Shown here: positions 1 to 11,630 of the stretch, one piece after another
Position numbering within the stretch: position 1 is the stretch's first letter
Layout of the letters: each line of letters starts with the position of its first letter
Assembly (NCBI GenBank): GCA_033977485.1
Contig: CM066984.1
Location: forward strand, 108,657,691-108,721,690
From: Hydrangea macrophylla
Lineage: Eukaryota > Streptophyta > Magnoliopsida > Cornales > Hydrangeaceae
Reading direction: 5' to 3'
Length of the DNA stretch: 64,000 nucleotides
Translations under genes and position numbers: made by a program
The notes under the pieces: generated by a model
Databases searched by the model: none
Seen by the model: the letters and a program-made list of their open reading frames with translations, nothing else
What the model was told of the DNA's origin: nothing

Positions 1-1
1 C

Positions 2-2821
2 TGCATTGAGTTAGCACCCGGAACGTTGCCGATTTCCAAGACCCCGTATCGGATGGCGCCAATAGAAATGCTAGAATTGAAGAAGCAAGTTCAGGAACTC
101 GAAGATTTAGGTTTTGTTCGCCCCAGTACATCGCCTTGGGGAGCACCAGTTCTATTTGTGAAGAAGAAAGACGGAGAGCTACGACTCTGTATCGACTACA
201 GGGAGCTGAATAAAGTCACGATCAAGAATAGGTATCCACTTCCCCGGATAGACGACCTGTTCGATCAACTACAAGGATCAAGGATATTCTCAAAAATTGA
301 TTTGCGTTCAGGATACCATCAATTGCTAGTTAGACCGAAGGATATACCGAAAACTGCCTTCAGGACGAGATATGGACACTATGAATTTCTAGTGATGTCT
401 TTTGGATTGACTAATGCCCCGGCAGTATTCATGGACCTAATGAATAGAGTATTCAGACCCTATCTGGATCAATTCATTATAGTATTTATCGACGACATTC
501 TAATTTATTCAAGGACGGAAGAAGAACATAAGCAGCATCTACAAATTGCTCTACAGACTCTCAGAGACAATAGTTTGTATGCGAAATTCAGCAAATGTGA
601 ATTCTGGCTTCAGGAAGTTAAATTCCTGGGACATGTGATATCACAGGATGGGATTTCTGTAGACTCATCTAAGATCGATGCAGTCTTGAGCTGGAACAGA
701 CCAACCAACGCGACCGAAGTTAGGAGTTTTCTTGGATTGGCTGGATATTACCGGAAATTTGTGGAAGGATTCTCTAGAATCGCAGGACCATTGACAAGCC
801 TGACTAAGAAGGAGACGAAGTACGAATGGACTGATAAACATGAGGATGCATTCCGGGAATTGAAAGAGAGACTAACCTCAGCACCCGTACTTGCGATACC
901 TAAGAGTGGTGAACAATTCATAATCTATAGTGATGCGTCACACCAAGGACTTGGTTGTGTGCTAATGCAAGAGGGGAATGTCATTGCATACGGATCAAGA
1001 CAATTGAAACCGCATGAGAAGAACTATCCGACGCACGACTTAGAACTAGCCGCAATCGTGTTCGCCTTGAAGATTTGGAGACACTATTTGTATGGAGAAA
1101 AGTTCGACTTGTTCTCAGATCATAAGAGTTTAAGATACCTGTTCTCTCAAAAGGAGTTGAACATGCGACAACGGAGATGGATGGAGCTACTCAAGGACTA
1201 CGACTTCTCTTTGCAATACCACCCGGGTAAAGCAAATGTTGTAGCCGACGCTCTGAGCCGGAGACCACGCCTTTTGGTTGCTTCGATTTTGATTAGAGAA
1301 TGGCGAGCAATGGAGACGTTAGCCGAATTCGATCTTCAACCAGTGGAATCAGGAGAAGGACAACACTTTGGATGTCTTGCTGTACAACCGACTCTCATCA
1401 GCAGCATCTTGGAAGCTCAACAGTCGAACGAGGATTTAAAGTTATGGTTTGCTAAGGTGTCCGCAAAGGAACCCGAGATATGGAGTATTAGTACGGACGG
1501 AGCACTGAGATGCAAAGGTAGACTCTGAGTGCCAAATGACGATGGTCTCAGGAAGAACATTCTGGACGAAGCACACAAGTCAAGGATGACTATCCACCCA
1601 GGAGAAAACAAGATGTATAAGGACTTGAAGAGAAACTTCTGGTGGCAAGGAATGAAGCGAGAAGTGGCCGAGTATGTATCACAATGTCTTATTTACAAAC
1701 AAGTAAAGGCAGAGCATCAGAAACCACCTGGACTCCTACAACCGCTACCGATTCCCCAATGGAAATGGGAGCATATCACCATGGATTTTGTGGTTGGATT
1801 GCCGAAGTCTCAACAAAACCACAACGCTATTTGGGTAATAGTGGATCGACTCACCAAGTCAGCACATTTTATCGCCTACAGCATGATGTACCTTGTTGAA
1901 AGATTGAGCCGGATGTATCTACAGCAAGTAGTGCGACTGCACGGAGTACCCGTCTCAATAGTTTCAGATCGAGATTCACGCTTTACCGCAGAATTCTGGA
2001 AGAGCCTTCAGACAGCAATGGGAACTTCATTGAATTTGAGTTCAGCCTTTCATCCACAGACAGACGGTCAGACAGAACGAGTCAATCAAGTGATGGAAGA
2101 TATGTTGCGAGCATGTGTCATTGAATTCGAGATTTCATGGGAGACGCATCTACCTTTGATCGAGTTTGCCTACAACAACAGCTACCACACGAGCATAGGG
2201 ATGGCGCCGTTTGAAGCATTGTATGGAAGACCTTGCCGATCGCCGCTGTGTTGGGCCGAAGTCGGAGATACTCAACTACTTGGGCCCGAGATGATTCGAG
2301 AAACCAACGAGAAGATCCAGATTGTACGAGAGAAGATGAAGACAGCGCAATCCAGACACAAGAGCTATGCCGACAAGCGACGGAAAGATCTAGAGTTTGC
2401 AGTTGGAGATCATGTGCTACTCAAAGTCTCACCAGTTCGAGGTGTCGTCAGATTCGGACAGAAAAGAGGCAAGTTGTCGCCGCGATTCATCGGACCGTTC
2501 GAGATCCTAGAACGTGTTGGGAAGGTTGCTTATCGACTTGCGTTGCCGCCAAAGATGTCAGGAGTGCACAACGTTTTCCACATCAGCATGTTGAGGAAAT
2601 GTGCCCACAACCCAGCGCACGAGATCAGTTTTGAAGATATCGAGGTGAACGAGAACGTGACCTACAACGAAGGACCAGTGCGCATTCTAGACCGAGGAGT
2701 GAAGAAGCTCAGAAACAAGGATATTCCGCTAGTGAAGGTTCAGTGGAAGCACCACGACGAAGGAGAAGCTTCATGGGAGTTGGAGTCAGAGATGCAAGAG
2801 AAGTTTCCATTTTTGTTTTAA
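2..2821 (+). pseudogene. Gypsy pol polyprotein fragment with premature stop
   Basis: The frame is open from base 2, so the true start is outside the window. The reverse transcriptase has the LPRIDDLF and FIDD (about 485-496) motifs. RNase H follows with YSDAS at about 926-940 and the SDHKSL block. Integrase begins near 1560 with an HHCC-like finger and has the acidic motifs MDFV, SDRDSRF and TDGQTERVN. A chromodomain-like stretch ends the protein (about 2680-2815). Two lesions are visible. A TGA at 1526-1528 sits in frame between RNase H and integrase, where relatives have a Cys codon. The last zinc-finger position, normally Cys, reads Tyr in CLIYKQ. Apart from the stop the frame continues unbroken to the TAA at 2819-2821. 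This looks like a recently dead copy. Confidence 0.92.
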
Positions 2822-2965
2822 CCCAGTTTATTTCGGATTTCGGGGACGAAATCTTTTGTGAGTGGTGGATGATGTAATACCCTGTATTTTGTAATATATT
2901 ATATAACTAAGACCCTGTATGCTTATTTTAATACTTGTATGAGCTTGGCCTTATATTTTATATAC

Positions 2966-3069
2966 CAATCGATTGAACTTTATCTCAATCGATTGATTGT
3001 TCCAATCGATTGAACTTTATACCAATCGATTGATTGTATCAATCGATTGACACTTATGTCAATCGATTG
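2966..3069. repeat. Palindrome array 1: CAATCGATTG x6
   Basis: Six perfect copies of the 10-bp palindrome CAATCGATTG lie within 104 bp, spaced about 15-21 bp apart, just upstream of the AT-rich core and leader of the gypsy LTR. Spacers are short and AT-rich and differ from each other. Array 2 lies at 3575-3737. Confidence 0.9.
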
Positions 3070-3574
3070 GAGGCAGCTGGGCAGATTCTTTTGCTCTGGC
3101 TGGGGAGAAGCCACGTGAACACTCCCTCTCTATATAAACCAACCCTTTTCCTGCGTTTTTCTCTTTAGAGAAATCAGAGAGAGTGAGGGGGAGGGTTTTG
3201 TGTGTGTGTTATATATATATATACACTTATATATATATACTCACATATATACATATATTCACTTACACCCACACGCAGAGATGGACTGAGACAAGAAGAA
3301 AGAAGAAGAAGAAGACCAGAAAAGAAGAAGAAAAGAAGGAGAAAGAGAAGAGAGAAGACAGAGAACTAAAGAGAGAGAGAGAGGAGGACCACCATTGAAG
3401 CTCAAGCTTCAAAACACATTCCCAAACACGCCTTAACGCCTAAGGTGAGTTCTAAACTCACTTGGTAACTTATATTGATGTTATGACATGTTTTGAATGA
3501 AGAAATGAAGGAGAAATCATGTATTCCCGTTTATATGTTGCTGAGCAGTCTTCTCTGTGAAGAAGACGAAGTGT

Positions 3575-3737
3575 CAATCAATTGACACTATATCAATCGA
3601 TTGACATCTCTCATATCTCAATCGATTGACACTTTATCAATCGATTGACATGGATTGTGATCCAATCGATTGAACTTTATTCCAATCGATTGACACTACT
3701 TTTATACCAATCGATTGACATCTATACCAATCGATTG
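3575..3737. repeat. Palindrome array 2: CAATCGATTG x7 plus one variant
   Basis: Seven perfect CAATCGATTG copies and one CAATCAATTG variant (3575-3584) lie downstream of the leader and the donor-like GTGAGT, within the same LTR. Together with array 1 the LTR holds 13 perfect copies. Confidence 0.9.
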
Positions 3738-4060
3738 GTAGTTACAGTTTACTGTTTTACTTGTTTAGATAATGTAATAACTGTTTAGTTGTTTATTTAC
3801 TGCTCATTATTTCCCAGCATGCTTTATTACTGTAATACAGACATGATAACGAGTTAATGCAGCATAGGATCGTAGTAATAACAAGACTATCGGATAATGT
3901 TTATGATGTTAGATAACGGAATAGTTGTGAATCCTTTGGAGTTAACATTCATTCATTCAGAGTAGTCGGGCCACATTGGGATTGTCATGTATCGGAAATA
4001 GAGTTGAGCTTAAGTAGGTTTGCTAAGATTCGGGAATCTTGCGTGGGCGGGCTTTGGTCG

Positions 4061-4330
4061 ATCATATGTTCTTAAAAGCGGTAGACAGACGAAGGTGTCT
4101 ATGACTTGCGGTGGACCGGACCAATTGCCCTAAGATAGCCAGATGATCTAATCATATGTTCTTAAAAGCGGTAGACAGACGAAGGTGTCTATGACATGCG
4201 GTGGACCGTGATCACTGGTAGACGTCGCTAAGTCGTGGCATAGAATGATGTACTGTTGTTTAAAGCGTTATATCCCTGACATGCGGTGGACTGTGCATAT
4301 GTTCTTAAAAGCGGTGGATGAGCAATGGTG
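4061..4330 (+). repeat. Three direct repeats in the gypsy LTR
   Basis: A segment beginning CATATGTTCTTAAAAGCGG and containing GCGGTGGAC occurs near 4061-4117, 4151-4208 and, degraded, 4276-4330. The first two are almost identical for about 57 bp. They are internal repeats of the 3' LTR. Confidence 0.8.
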
Positions 4331-4534
4331 CGTTATAGAGTTGAACTACTGTCGAGTCTGTTCCCCTATCTAGACGTGTTATTGGTTTTTAATAAGTAAA
4401 ACATTAGTAATTGGATCATCGATTTGATTAAAGGAGTTACCCTTACAGAATTCTAATTTGGTTACGGCTTATAACTTGTAATAACTTCAATAGTTGATAC
4501 CCTGTTAGTATCTAACTCACTCGGCTTTCATTAA

Positions 4535-4717
4535 GCTGACGGCGTTTATGCCGCTGGACATTTCTACGTTCCAGCGCACCCTGGTTATGACTATACAGGT
4601 GAAGGGCCTGCAGGAGAGGACTACTATGCCGGTGACGGAGTCCCTGTGGAAAATTTCCCCGACGGAGGTCAGACCGAAGTAGACTACTACGCCGAGGACT
4701 ACCCTTATGCAAACTGA
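4535..4717 (+). other. Open frame of 60 codons inside the LTR
   Basis: A frame without ATG runs from just after a TAA at 4532-4534 to a TGA at 4715-4717. The predicted peptide is rich in Asp, Glu, Tyr and Gly, with repeated DYY/EDYY-like motifs and a C-terminal YPYAN. It follows an AG that could be a splice acceptor (CATTAAG at 4529-4535), and a canonical donor-like AAGGTGAGT lies about 1.1 kb upstream. It could be the last exon of a spliced LTR transcript, a captured host exon, or chance. I recognise no family. Confidence 0.3.
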
Positions 4718-6139
4718 AGTCTTGACTAGAATTGTAGCTAGTTGTCTTTACCGTTTTAGAATCTTTTTGTAGACAGGCATATGTTGCCTTGGCATTTGTA
4801 CTTCCGCTGCCTTATATTTGATTCGAGACTCTGATATGTAATAGTTAGTAACTTCTGTTGACTTTATGTTACGTTATGTTCAGAACCTAGACTTCATTGT
4901 TGTTACACTATTTCACCTTGTTGCTTAGTACTGCGTGGTGTGGACAATCATGTGACTTCACCCGTCATTCCCTATGGACCCATAAAGGAAATTTATTTTT
5001 CTCTATTTATGCTGCTCCGGGGCGTGACACTTTTATAAAGATCGACAAAGTGTGGTTTGGAAAATATTTGTTTTTGTGAATCCAAAAAAAATTTGAAGAA
5101 TATTTGAGAACATGCGCAAGGGATTGACATTATTATTTGCACATTTCATAAGGTTTGTTTTAAAATCCAATTACAAATGAGTTTTCCCCTTTCTACAATT
5201 TAAGACCAAAAAATTCGCTATTGCTCATTAATCAAATCTTAATTTTGTAAATCAAGAAAAACTTTTTATAATTGATTTTTCTAAACATCAATTAGATGGT
5301 ACAATTACCTATCTAAGATCATCCACAGTAATATTAAGTGCGCCATACAACAAAAATGCGCATGGACCCCCACGTGGGTCCGAATTGACAATTTAGAGCT
5401 TATGTTAAGGTAATTCAAGTGTATGATGTATGAACAAAGAAAACCATCCCTTTACAAGTAGGCTTTTCCAAATACAAGAAATTCAACCCTCGTCCTCACA
5501 TTACATTTATAGCCCATAAAAAATAGAGATGCTTTGTTCATAAACATATACAAGAACAGCCTTAAACATACATCGTGAGGACACAAGCTCTTTAAATTGT
5601 CAATTAATTGTCCATTCATTAATCCAGATTAATGCATTAATCACATACACCAAGCACTCATGCGGTCTATTATAAAATGAATGGACTCATCCGTCACTCC
5701 ACTTAAGGAGGAGGAATTAGAGGTCATAGGGTCAACCAATCACAAACAACAGTAATTAAACGTGACCAACAATGCAATGAGCCTCTAAAGAAATAAAATG
5801 TGCATTAAAATGATTATTGCACAGCCCGAATAGCTTCCATAAACTAGGTAAAATCAATGAAAAAATCCTGAATTTTTCATTAATTTTAACCCAATTTTAG
5901 GTCTTAAAACATAATTTAAAACCAAATTATTAAGGGCCCTTTAAATTAATAATTAATTTAAAACCTTATGGAAAATTTAATTAATTGAAAAACAGATTTT
6001 TCATTATAAATAAAAAATTTCCGGAATTTCACCAAGGCCCAAAAATATTTTGAATCAATTTAACATAATAAATTGATCTAGTTAAACAAAAATTAACTAT
6101 GAGCAACAAAAATTCCCAAAAATACAAAAATTTTCAAGA

Positions 6140-6985
6140 ATTTGTTCTCCAAAGATTTTTAGTGGTCTAATATGGTGTTCTAAACACCCCATATTAATTT
6201 CAAAAATTAATAATCTATTTTGGCTATTTTCAGCAATTAAATAAATGCCCATATGCATAAATTTTATGCTCTAAAATACCAAAAAAATGAGATAATTCAT
6301 AAAATTTTCTCAAGTCTCCAATTAGTGTACAAAAACACAAGATATTAAATTCAAGAATTAACAACTTTATTGGTTATATTTTAAGCAATTAATATTGCGT
6401 ATTCAACACAATATATATGCTCTAAAATATGTCCCAAAGAGCGAGAAAATACACTAAAATAATTTTCTCAAGCTACCACTAGTGTTCTAAACACATTGTG
6501 TTAATTCCTTGAATTAATAATCAATAAAAATATTTTAAGCAATTTAATATGCGTATAAAAACACACAATTATATGCTCTAAAATATTAATATGATTGAGA
6601 TAATTTACCAAAAATTATCTATAGGTCCCACAAAATTTTACATGGTCTTAAAACAGTGTCCCTTATGTCCCATATTAATTACAAAAATTAATAATGTATT
6701 ATGGCTATTTTAAGCAATTAAATCAACGTCCATAAACATTAACTATATGCTCTAAAATACCATAAATACATGATAATTTACACAAAAATTATCTTAGAGT
6801 CCCTTACAGTGTACTAGACACTATATATTAATTTCAAAAAATAACATGCATTTTTGGATATTTTAAGCAATTAAAAACATATTTAAAACATATCTTTTAT
6901 GCTCTAAAATACCAAAAACAATGAAATAATCTACCATAAAATTATTTCTGGTCCCACACAGTGTCCTTAACATAGGAAAAATAAA
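6140..6985. repeat. Degenerate tandem array, monomer about 150-175 bp, five units
   Basis: Two landmarks recur in fixed order: a TTAAGCAATT-like motif (about 6231, 6381, 6535, 6710, 6861) and ATGCTCTAAAATA (6266, 6417, 6573, 6747, 6899). Each unit also has a GTGTNCTAAACAC-like stretch and an ATTAATTTCAAAAATTAATAA-like stretch. Spacing of 150-175 bp and partial conservation indicate an old tandem repeat. Confidence 0.75.
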
Positions 6986-7705
6986 AAATTAATTTTCCAC
7001 ATTTTCCAGAATTTTAAACCATTTAAAACAACTTAAACTATTAAAAATACAATTTTTAATAACCAGAAACTGTTTTAATTAGAAAATAATTATTTTTTAT
7101 TCTGGAATATTTTAATAAAAAATATATTAAGGACCGGGACCCCGAGAGGGACCCACACTCGCCGGAATCATGGTCGCCGGACCACGGAAGGCCGGCGAGT
7201 GGGACCCACTCTCCCCGGCGCGAGTGGGCGAGGCCCTGCTGGGTCTTCTTCTTCACCAAGAAGCCCTAAAAAACGCAGCAACTTGCTGCGCGAACCCCCA
7301 ACTTTGATGGCTTATATCTCCTTCGATATAGATCCAAATCACGCGTATTATATATGGTTGGAAAGGTCTCACGGAGTAGAACATGATCAAGCCAAAAAAT
7401 AGCCTGATTGGACGAGTAAATCATCCAGAAAAGAGGCTGAAAGTTGCTGAAAAAATCTCGTTCTTAAAATATCCAAAAATTAGGTTTTCAGATTTCTTCT
7501 CCGTATGAGATAATCAAGCCATGAGACTTATATGGGGGACTCTAGGGACCATATGGGACACAACCATGTCAAAAAATTGGACCCCTATTGGAGTTTTGTA
7601 TTAGACCCACTTCAAAATCAAAATTTCAAAGTTTTGATAAAAGCTTGGTTAAGCTTTAATGGCAGATTCAATTCGGGTGATCTACGGGCGAATCAAACAC
7701 CTATA

Positions 7706-7718
7706 GGCTCTGATACCA
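7706..7718 (-). promoter_or_regulatory. Primer binding site, tRNA-iMet type
   Basis: The minus strand reads TGGTATCAGAGCC one base inside the LTR edge, the usual plant primer site complementary to the 3' end of initiator tRNA-Met. It fixes the element's orientation and the LTR border. Confidence 0.85.
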
Positions 7719-7719
7719 A

Positions 7720-8198
7720 TGTAGATAATATGCACGCAAGCATACGAGTCGGGTTTAGGTCACTTACCTAGCGGAATAACCCGACGGATCGCCAAACGGT
7801 GTTGTTACGAGCCCGGCGTCTTTACCCACGAACTGCTGCTCCATGTTGCCTCCGTGTACTCTCTTATGCATCGCCTAGGTCGTAGAGGATGCTTCTTGAG
7901 CCATTCCCATGACAGTCACGTTCTAAATCCCAAGCTCCTTGGTGATTAGCTAGAGAGAGAAACCGTGTGTATAGAGAGAGAGAGAGAGAGAGACTAACGT
8001 GAGAGAGAGAGAGGGGCTGCTGAAAGTATTAGTCTCATTAGGTTTTCCATGTAGTATATATGTATATATATAGGCACATAAAAAATTTATAAGGCTTGGG
8101 ACTCCAAAGCCCATTATTTGGCGTCCAAGCTAGCCCTCTCTGGACCCAGTCCAATATAATGTGGGTGCCCTTATGGCCCAACCACAATATTTGTTACA
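7720..8198 (-). repeat. 5' LTR of the minus-strand element
   Basis: TGTAGATA...TTGTTACA on the plus strand, 479 bp. It contains (GA)n runs at about 7974-8013. Its outer edge directly abuts NLR coding sequence at 8199, so the insertion truncated that gene. Confidence 0.75.
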
Positions 8199-10627
8199 CA
8201 AGGGAAGAGTGGGACGAAGATATTGAGAGGATTTCCTCAATGGTGGCGAATTTAAAAGCTCTTCCAAACGAATCACAGTGTCCAAATCTTTCGACATTGC
8301 TCCTCCAAGGAAATCGTCTCTTAGTTAAAATCCCACCTTTGTTCTTCAAGTACATGAATGGGCTCAAAGTAGTCGATCTTTCATTGACTAAGATTGAGTC
8401 ACTTCCGGAGTCTCTTTCTGACTTGGAGAACCTTTCTGCACTTGTACTTATTGGGTACAAGAGATTAAAGAAGGTGCCTTCACTAGCAAAGCTCAAGAAA
8501 CTGGTGGCATTATATCTCCGCCGGACCTCCATTGAAAAACTTCCTGAAGGACTCAAATTTCTAGAAAAACTTCAAATCCTTGACCTGTTCGGGACAAAGA
8601 ATTTGAGAAAATTCCCATCTGGAGTGATTGTGAAGCTCTCTCTTCTTGAAACTTTCGAAATGTACGATAATGAATGGAGTTGGTCTACTGACGTTAATGA
8701 CATAGTCGATTCAAGAGGACTTGCTCATCTTAAAATATCCTTTTTAAAATTTGATAGCTTCAATGGCTACGTTACATCTGGGCATTGGAGAAAATTGAAG
8801 AGCTTTGACTTCATGGTTGGATCAGTCAAAGATCAGCCATTATTCACCAGGAGCAAAGTTGTCGAAATTAATGGTCATTGTGAGAACAGTTGTCACACCC
8901 CGGATCCACTTTCTAGAATAATTGAAATATTTACATTAAAACTATAAATAATCAATTGTATTTCAAAACCATTAAATAATTACACTTGAGCTGTATAAAA
9001 TATTACAGCAATTCCTCTCACATAATTAAAACCAACTACCCCGAACCCCCACGATACTCTATATCACGCTTCAATTGACTTTATTTGATTCCTTCATTTC
9101 CTCAGCTACTGGTGTTACCTGCATTTACTATAACACATGGGGAAGTATACAATATGACAGAAATAAACAACTCAATGAATACACAATTTGATAGGTTTAG
9201 AAAAAATATACACCTATCCCATATTCAGCAGCTCACCCCTAAGAGCATCATACTAGGATTCCTCGTGGTAATATAGCAAGAGTCACCTTACCTCACCTCA
9301 CCTTTTTACCAAGTCACTCATGACTTTTCTGGTCTCTGGACTATTGGCTCTTGGCAAGGTGCTCCTTACTCATATACCCATCAGTTCCGTGGTATTTAGC
9401 CAACATACTTTCTACCAACACATTTACCAGAAATTCATAGATTTCAAATGAAAATACAGTATAACTCCAAAAGAGTACAAATACAGATAATAAAGAAATA
9501 CTCCGGAGATTTAGAAGCCTATTGTATACAACCCCTGTACCTGAATTAAGTATACCAATTGAAAACCGGTTGAAAAGCCTTCCCAAACACGGCCTTACTA
9601 GCCATGCACTTCCTCCCTAAGCCAAGGCCAAACGTGCCTTAGCTAGCCTTCACCAACTTTACTACCCCACACACACAAATTGTTATCCTAGACTTGTCTT
9701 GCTAATGTTTTAATATGTATGCAGACTTAATATATATGACACTAATCTAATGCCACACAACCACACACATGTCACATGTTTATTACCTCACACCACACAT
9801 ATATAGCACACGTGCACCATGACTAACCAACCACTTAAGCATATTGATAATTAGACCCCCAAATAAATCATTAATCGTTATTTAACAATGTAAAAATTAA
9901 TAATCATTTAAAAGGAATTAAATAAAAATACGGGTGTGACAACAGTGTTCTTGAATTACCGGACAACACCGAGGCATTGTTCATCGAGCAATGCAACAAT
10001 GTAGCTGATTTTTCAGACTTCATAAATTTCTCGAATCTTAAGGATTTGAAAGAGTGTTGTATCAGAGACTGCAACGGATTTGAGTCCATAATTGCAGAAG
10101 GTATTAGTTTACCAAGAGTAGAGATTCTGAAGCTTGTTTCTTTGCGCGACTTAAGGGTAATAATATGCAAGGGGATTGGTTCTCATGTCGCTGTTGAAAG
10201 CCTAAAGATTTTGGATATTCGCTGGTGTGATAATTTAAGAAGTCTATTCTCAATGAGCTTGTTCAGTCAGCTTCAGAACCTTGAAAAACTAAGCGTATGG
10301 CGATGTGAAACGATGAAAGAGATGATTGGGAGAGAGACTGAGATTGACAAGATCAAGCTCCCAAGGTTAGGGACTTTTATCTTACATGATATGCCCGAGT
10401 TGGAGAGCATTTGCGGAGGGGAAATAAGTTGTAATTCACTAAGAACTATTAGAGCTTCTAACTGTCCGAAGCTGAAGAAACGCCCGCTCTCCCTTGATGA
10501 TCTGCAGTCTGCTCTTTTAAAGATTGAAGGGAGTTGACAATGGTGGGATGGCTTGGAATGGGATGATCCAAATGCAAAGACTCTTCTCCAACTCTGTATC
10601 CAAGAATTAAATGACATGGACGGGTGA
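8199..10627 (+). pseudogene. NLR (CC-NBS-LRR type) leucine-rich-repeat remnant, three lesions
   Basis: Only the C-terminal half of a disease-resistance-type NLR remains. The first part (8199-8890) holds the linker EEWDEDIERIS and about eight leucine-rich repeats, such as LKKLVALYLRRTSIEKLPEG. The second part (9947-10537) continues the same frame with later LRRs. The order and the ending WWDGLEWDDPNAKTLL resemble RPS2-type CC-NLR proteins (family knowledge). Lesions: the coiled-coil and NB-ARC parts are missing where an LTR abuts at 8198; a solo LTR splits the LRR at 8891-9941, with the frame resuming exactly after one copy of its ACAGT duplication; and an in-frame TGA at 10535-10537 cuts off 29 codons that remain readable to the TGA at 10625-10627. 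No function is expected. Confidence 0.9.
8891..9941. mobile_element. Solo LTR inside the NLR gene
   Basis: It starts TGTCACACCC and ends GGGTGTGACA (1051 bp) and is flanked by perfect 5-bp duplications ACAGT at 8886-8890 and 9942-9946. There is no internal region, primer site or coding frame, so it is best read as a solo LTR left after LTR-LTR recombination. The ends suggest a gypsy-type LTR; orientation is uncertain because the ends mirror each other. Confidence 0.85.
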
Positions 10628-11630
10628 GTCATAAGTGATTATTATTGTTTTGTGCTGTGAATGTTATGTATCTATATATGTCTTAAGCGTAACATTCATT
10701 AAAGTTTTGTGTATGAAAGAAAGCAAAATGAAAGAGACAAGAACGGTCCAATATTATGAAATTGTGAAATTATCACACCACAGTCATTTTCTATCCCCTC
10801 TCACATATTATGAAATTGTGCTTATGTGGAGGAATGATTCCCTTGGAAATAGGGGGCCGCATGGACAAATGTAATGATGTTTTTTTAGTGATACCATGTT
10901 GTTGATACAATGGAGATATTGAATATTTTTTTCTTACTTTTGAGATGAACCCTAGAAAATCCCTAATCTAGGAAGCACCGGTGTGGGTGCGGAGACGCTA
11001 ATGCGTGAGTTCGTCAACTTTCTCAAAATTAGGAGTGCGGGTGTAGCGGGGGTATATAAAATATTATAAATCTACTTTTATAAACTGTACGTGTCTTGAT
11101 TTTTTATTATTTTTTTATTTTTATTTTTATTTTATGCAACTAAGATGAATATAACAAGCATAAATAAGCAATACTAGCATTTTGACATGTATCCAACTCC
11201 CAACATTCTTAAATTGACTCGAAATTGTATAGAATTATATTAGAGTCATTTTCTTAAAAGAAAAATAATCTAAAGAAACACCCGGCTGCATTCCAGAAGA
11301 ATCCACATTAGTGCAGGTGCGAGTGCGTGTGGAGTGCGGCTGCTTCGACCGTTTAGAAAAGTCTCTGCTTGCTTGGCCATAATCAAACATTTGAATCCAT
11401 TTTTAAGACCTTCGATATGAACATCCAAAACCTCCAACCTCCTGTATGGAGTTTGAATCCTCTCTGCTCTGCCTCAGCCTCAGCATAGTCACTTGAACTC
11501 TGCAACAATACATTGGAAACAGGAATGTCCACACTCCCCCCACTCATTGATATTGTTTTGTTGGCTACCATAATCTACTACTACAGTCTACTATGCCTTG
11601 TGTGCACCAGTTTTGAAATCATTGACCATT
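10628..11630. other. Intergenic, no gene seen
   Basis: AT-rich sequence downstream of the NLR relic. Short GC-richer patches at about 10975-11050 and 11280-11345 contain GTGCGGGTG and GAGTGCGGCTGC-like strings. I found no supported coding frame, RNA gene or repeat border. Confidence 0.5.

Larger units (their letters stand above)
1..5029 (+). mobile_element. Ty3-gypsy chromodomain retrotransposon, 3' part
   Basis: The window opens inside the pol gene of a Ty3-gypsy element: reverse transcriptase, RNase H, integrase and a chromodomain-like tail, followed by a purine-rich stretch and a 3' LTR (2873-5029). The gag, protease and 5' LTR lie left of the window, so the target-site duplication cannot be checked; the base run after the LTR is CTTTT. 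The order RT-RH-INT-chromodomain and LTR ends TGTAATACCC...GTGACA fit the plant chromovirus group (Tekay/Del-like, by recall of the family). The copy is defective because pol has an in-frame stop. Confidence 0.93.
2873..5029 (+). repeat. 3' LTR of the gypsy element
   Basis: It starts TGTAATACCC directly after the pol 3' leader (which holds CGGGGACGAA) and ends GGCGTGACA, about 2157 bp. It carries TATATA-rich sequence near 3210-3260, a purine-rich leader to about 3390, a donor-like AAGGTGAGT near 3442, two arrays of the palindrome CAATCGATTG, three copies of a 55-60 bp segment, and a 60-codon open frame near its end. The 5' LTR is outside the window, so the ends rest on the TG..CA termini and position. 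Confidence 0.8.
5030..8198 (-). mobile_element. Minus-strand LTR retrotransposon, interior and 5' LTR only
   Basis: The right end is a 479-bp LTR (7720-8198, TGTAGATA...TTGTTACA). Just left of it, at 7706-7718, is the complement of the tRNA-Met primer site TGGTATCAGAGCC, so the element reads on the minus strand. The interior to 5030 has no coding frame that I recognise. It is AT-rich, with a degenerate tandem array (6140-6985) and a GC-rich block (about 7125-7230). No second LTR copy is seen, so its 3' end is deleted or lies left of the gypsy element, which may have inserted into it. The left limit given is only the gypsy LTR edge. Confidence 0.6.

Noticed and set aside
7532..7771. 79-codon open frame
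   Set aside because: It runs through the primer-site complement into the LTR of the minus-strand element, so it is a chance frame.
8891..9941. Intron of the NLR gene
   Set aside because: It has TG..CA ends, mirrored 10-bp termini and a perfect ACAGT duplication, and lacks GT..AG borders at the coding junctions.
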